Shown piece after piece: positions 63,999-64,000 of a stretch of DNA of 64,000 nt. Below the pieces are notes generated by a model. It had not been told where the DNA came from, made no database searches, and worked only from the letters and a program-made list of their open reading frames with translations. Source of the DNA: Roseburia sp. (GTDB lineage: Bacteria > Bacillota > Clostridia > Lachnospirales > Lachnospiraceae); contig JAPFDX010000015.1 in assembly GCA_026168605.1 (NCBI GenBank), forward strand, positions 1 to 64,000, written 5' to 3'. The position numbers and the translations under genes are program-made. How positions within the stretch are numbered: the stretch's first letter is position 1; the number at the start of each line of letters is the position of its first letter.

Positions 63999-64000
63999 CC

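Overview
The window looks like chromosomal DNA of an anaerobic gut Firmicute, most likely a Lachnospiraceae member (Roseburia/Blautia/Dorea-like). The support is mixed GC content with AAAGGAGG ribosome sites, classic sigma-A promoters, the gdpP-rplI-dnaB order, many small lipoproteins and membrane proteins typical of that family, and a diet of host-glycan sugars. No phage, insertion sequence, CRISPR array or defence island was seen.

Layout: 1-432 holds the 3' end of a 23S rRNA, then tRNA-Asn and tRNA-Cys. 562-3594 carries a lipoprotein, a short-chain dehydrogenase and an XRE regulator. 3776-11328 is a complete sialic-acid locus: nanE, a YhcH/NanQ-type anomerase and a ROK kinase run leftward, while a binding protein, two permeases, nanA and an RpiR regulator run rightward. 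11382-18560 is a patchwork: a CPBP protease behind a striking palindromic operator, a DUF2935 protein, an ECF sigma factor with a beta-propeller membrane protein, a second tRNA-Cys, two lipoproteins and mtnN. 18720-23474 has gdpP, rplI, dnaB, a MerR-like regulator and a ferredoxin. 23685-25735 has two small membrane proteins and galM. 25888-35888 is a 10-kb same-strand run: a Sua5 protein, an LMW-phosphatase-like protein, upp, dCMP deaminase, then atpZ-I-B-E-F-H-A-G-D-C. The c subunit carries the residues of Na+-binding rotors.

36073-39855 encodes a chemoreceptor and a Cache-GGDEF protein. 40026-43653 is a fruR-fruK-fruA operon. 43764-49485 has an amidohydrolase, a GH3 glycosidase and a LytTR two-component pair. 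49765-60351 is a mannose-family PTS with agaS, nagA and both subunits of tagatose-bisphosphate aldolase, consistent with GalNAc or galactosamine use. With the nan locus this points to mucin-type O-glycan foraging.

60540-63661 holds a membrane-anchored 5'-nucleotidase and two uncharacterised proteins. The last 330 bases contain the most unusual object: a 30-residue hydrophobic peptide gene with strong promoters converging from both sides, a shared hairpin terminator, inverted end repeats and alternating Shine-Dalgarno-masking hairpins. This has the architecture of a type I toxin-antitoxin module. All calls are from reading the sequence; no database search was run.
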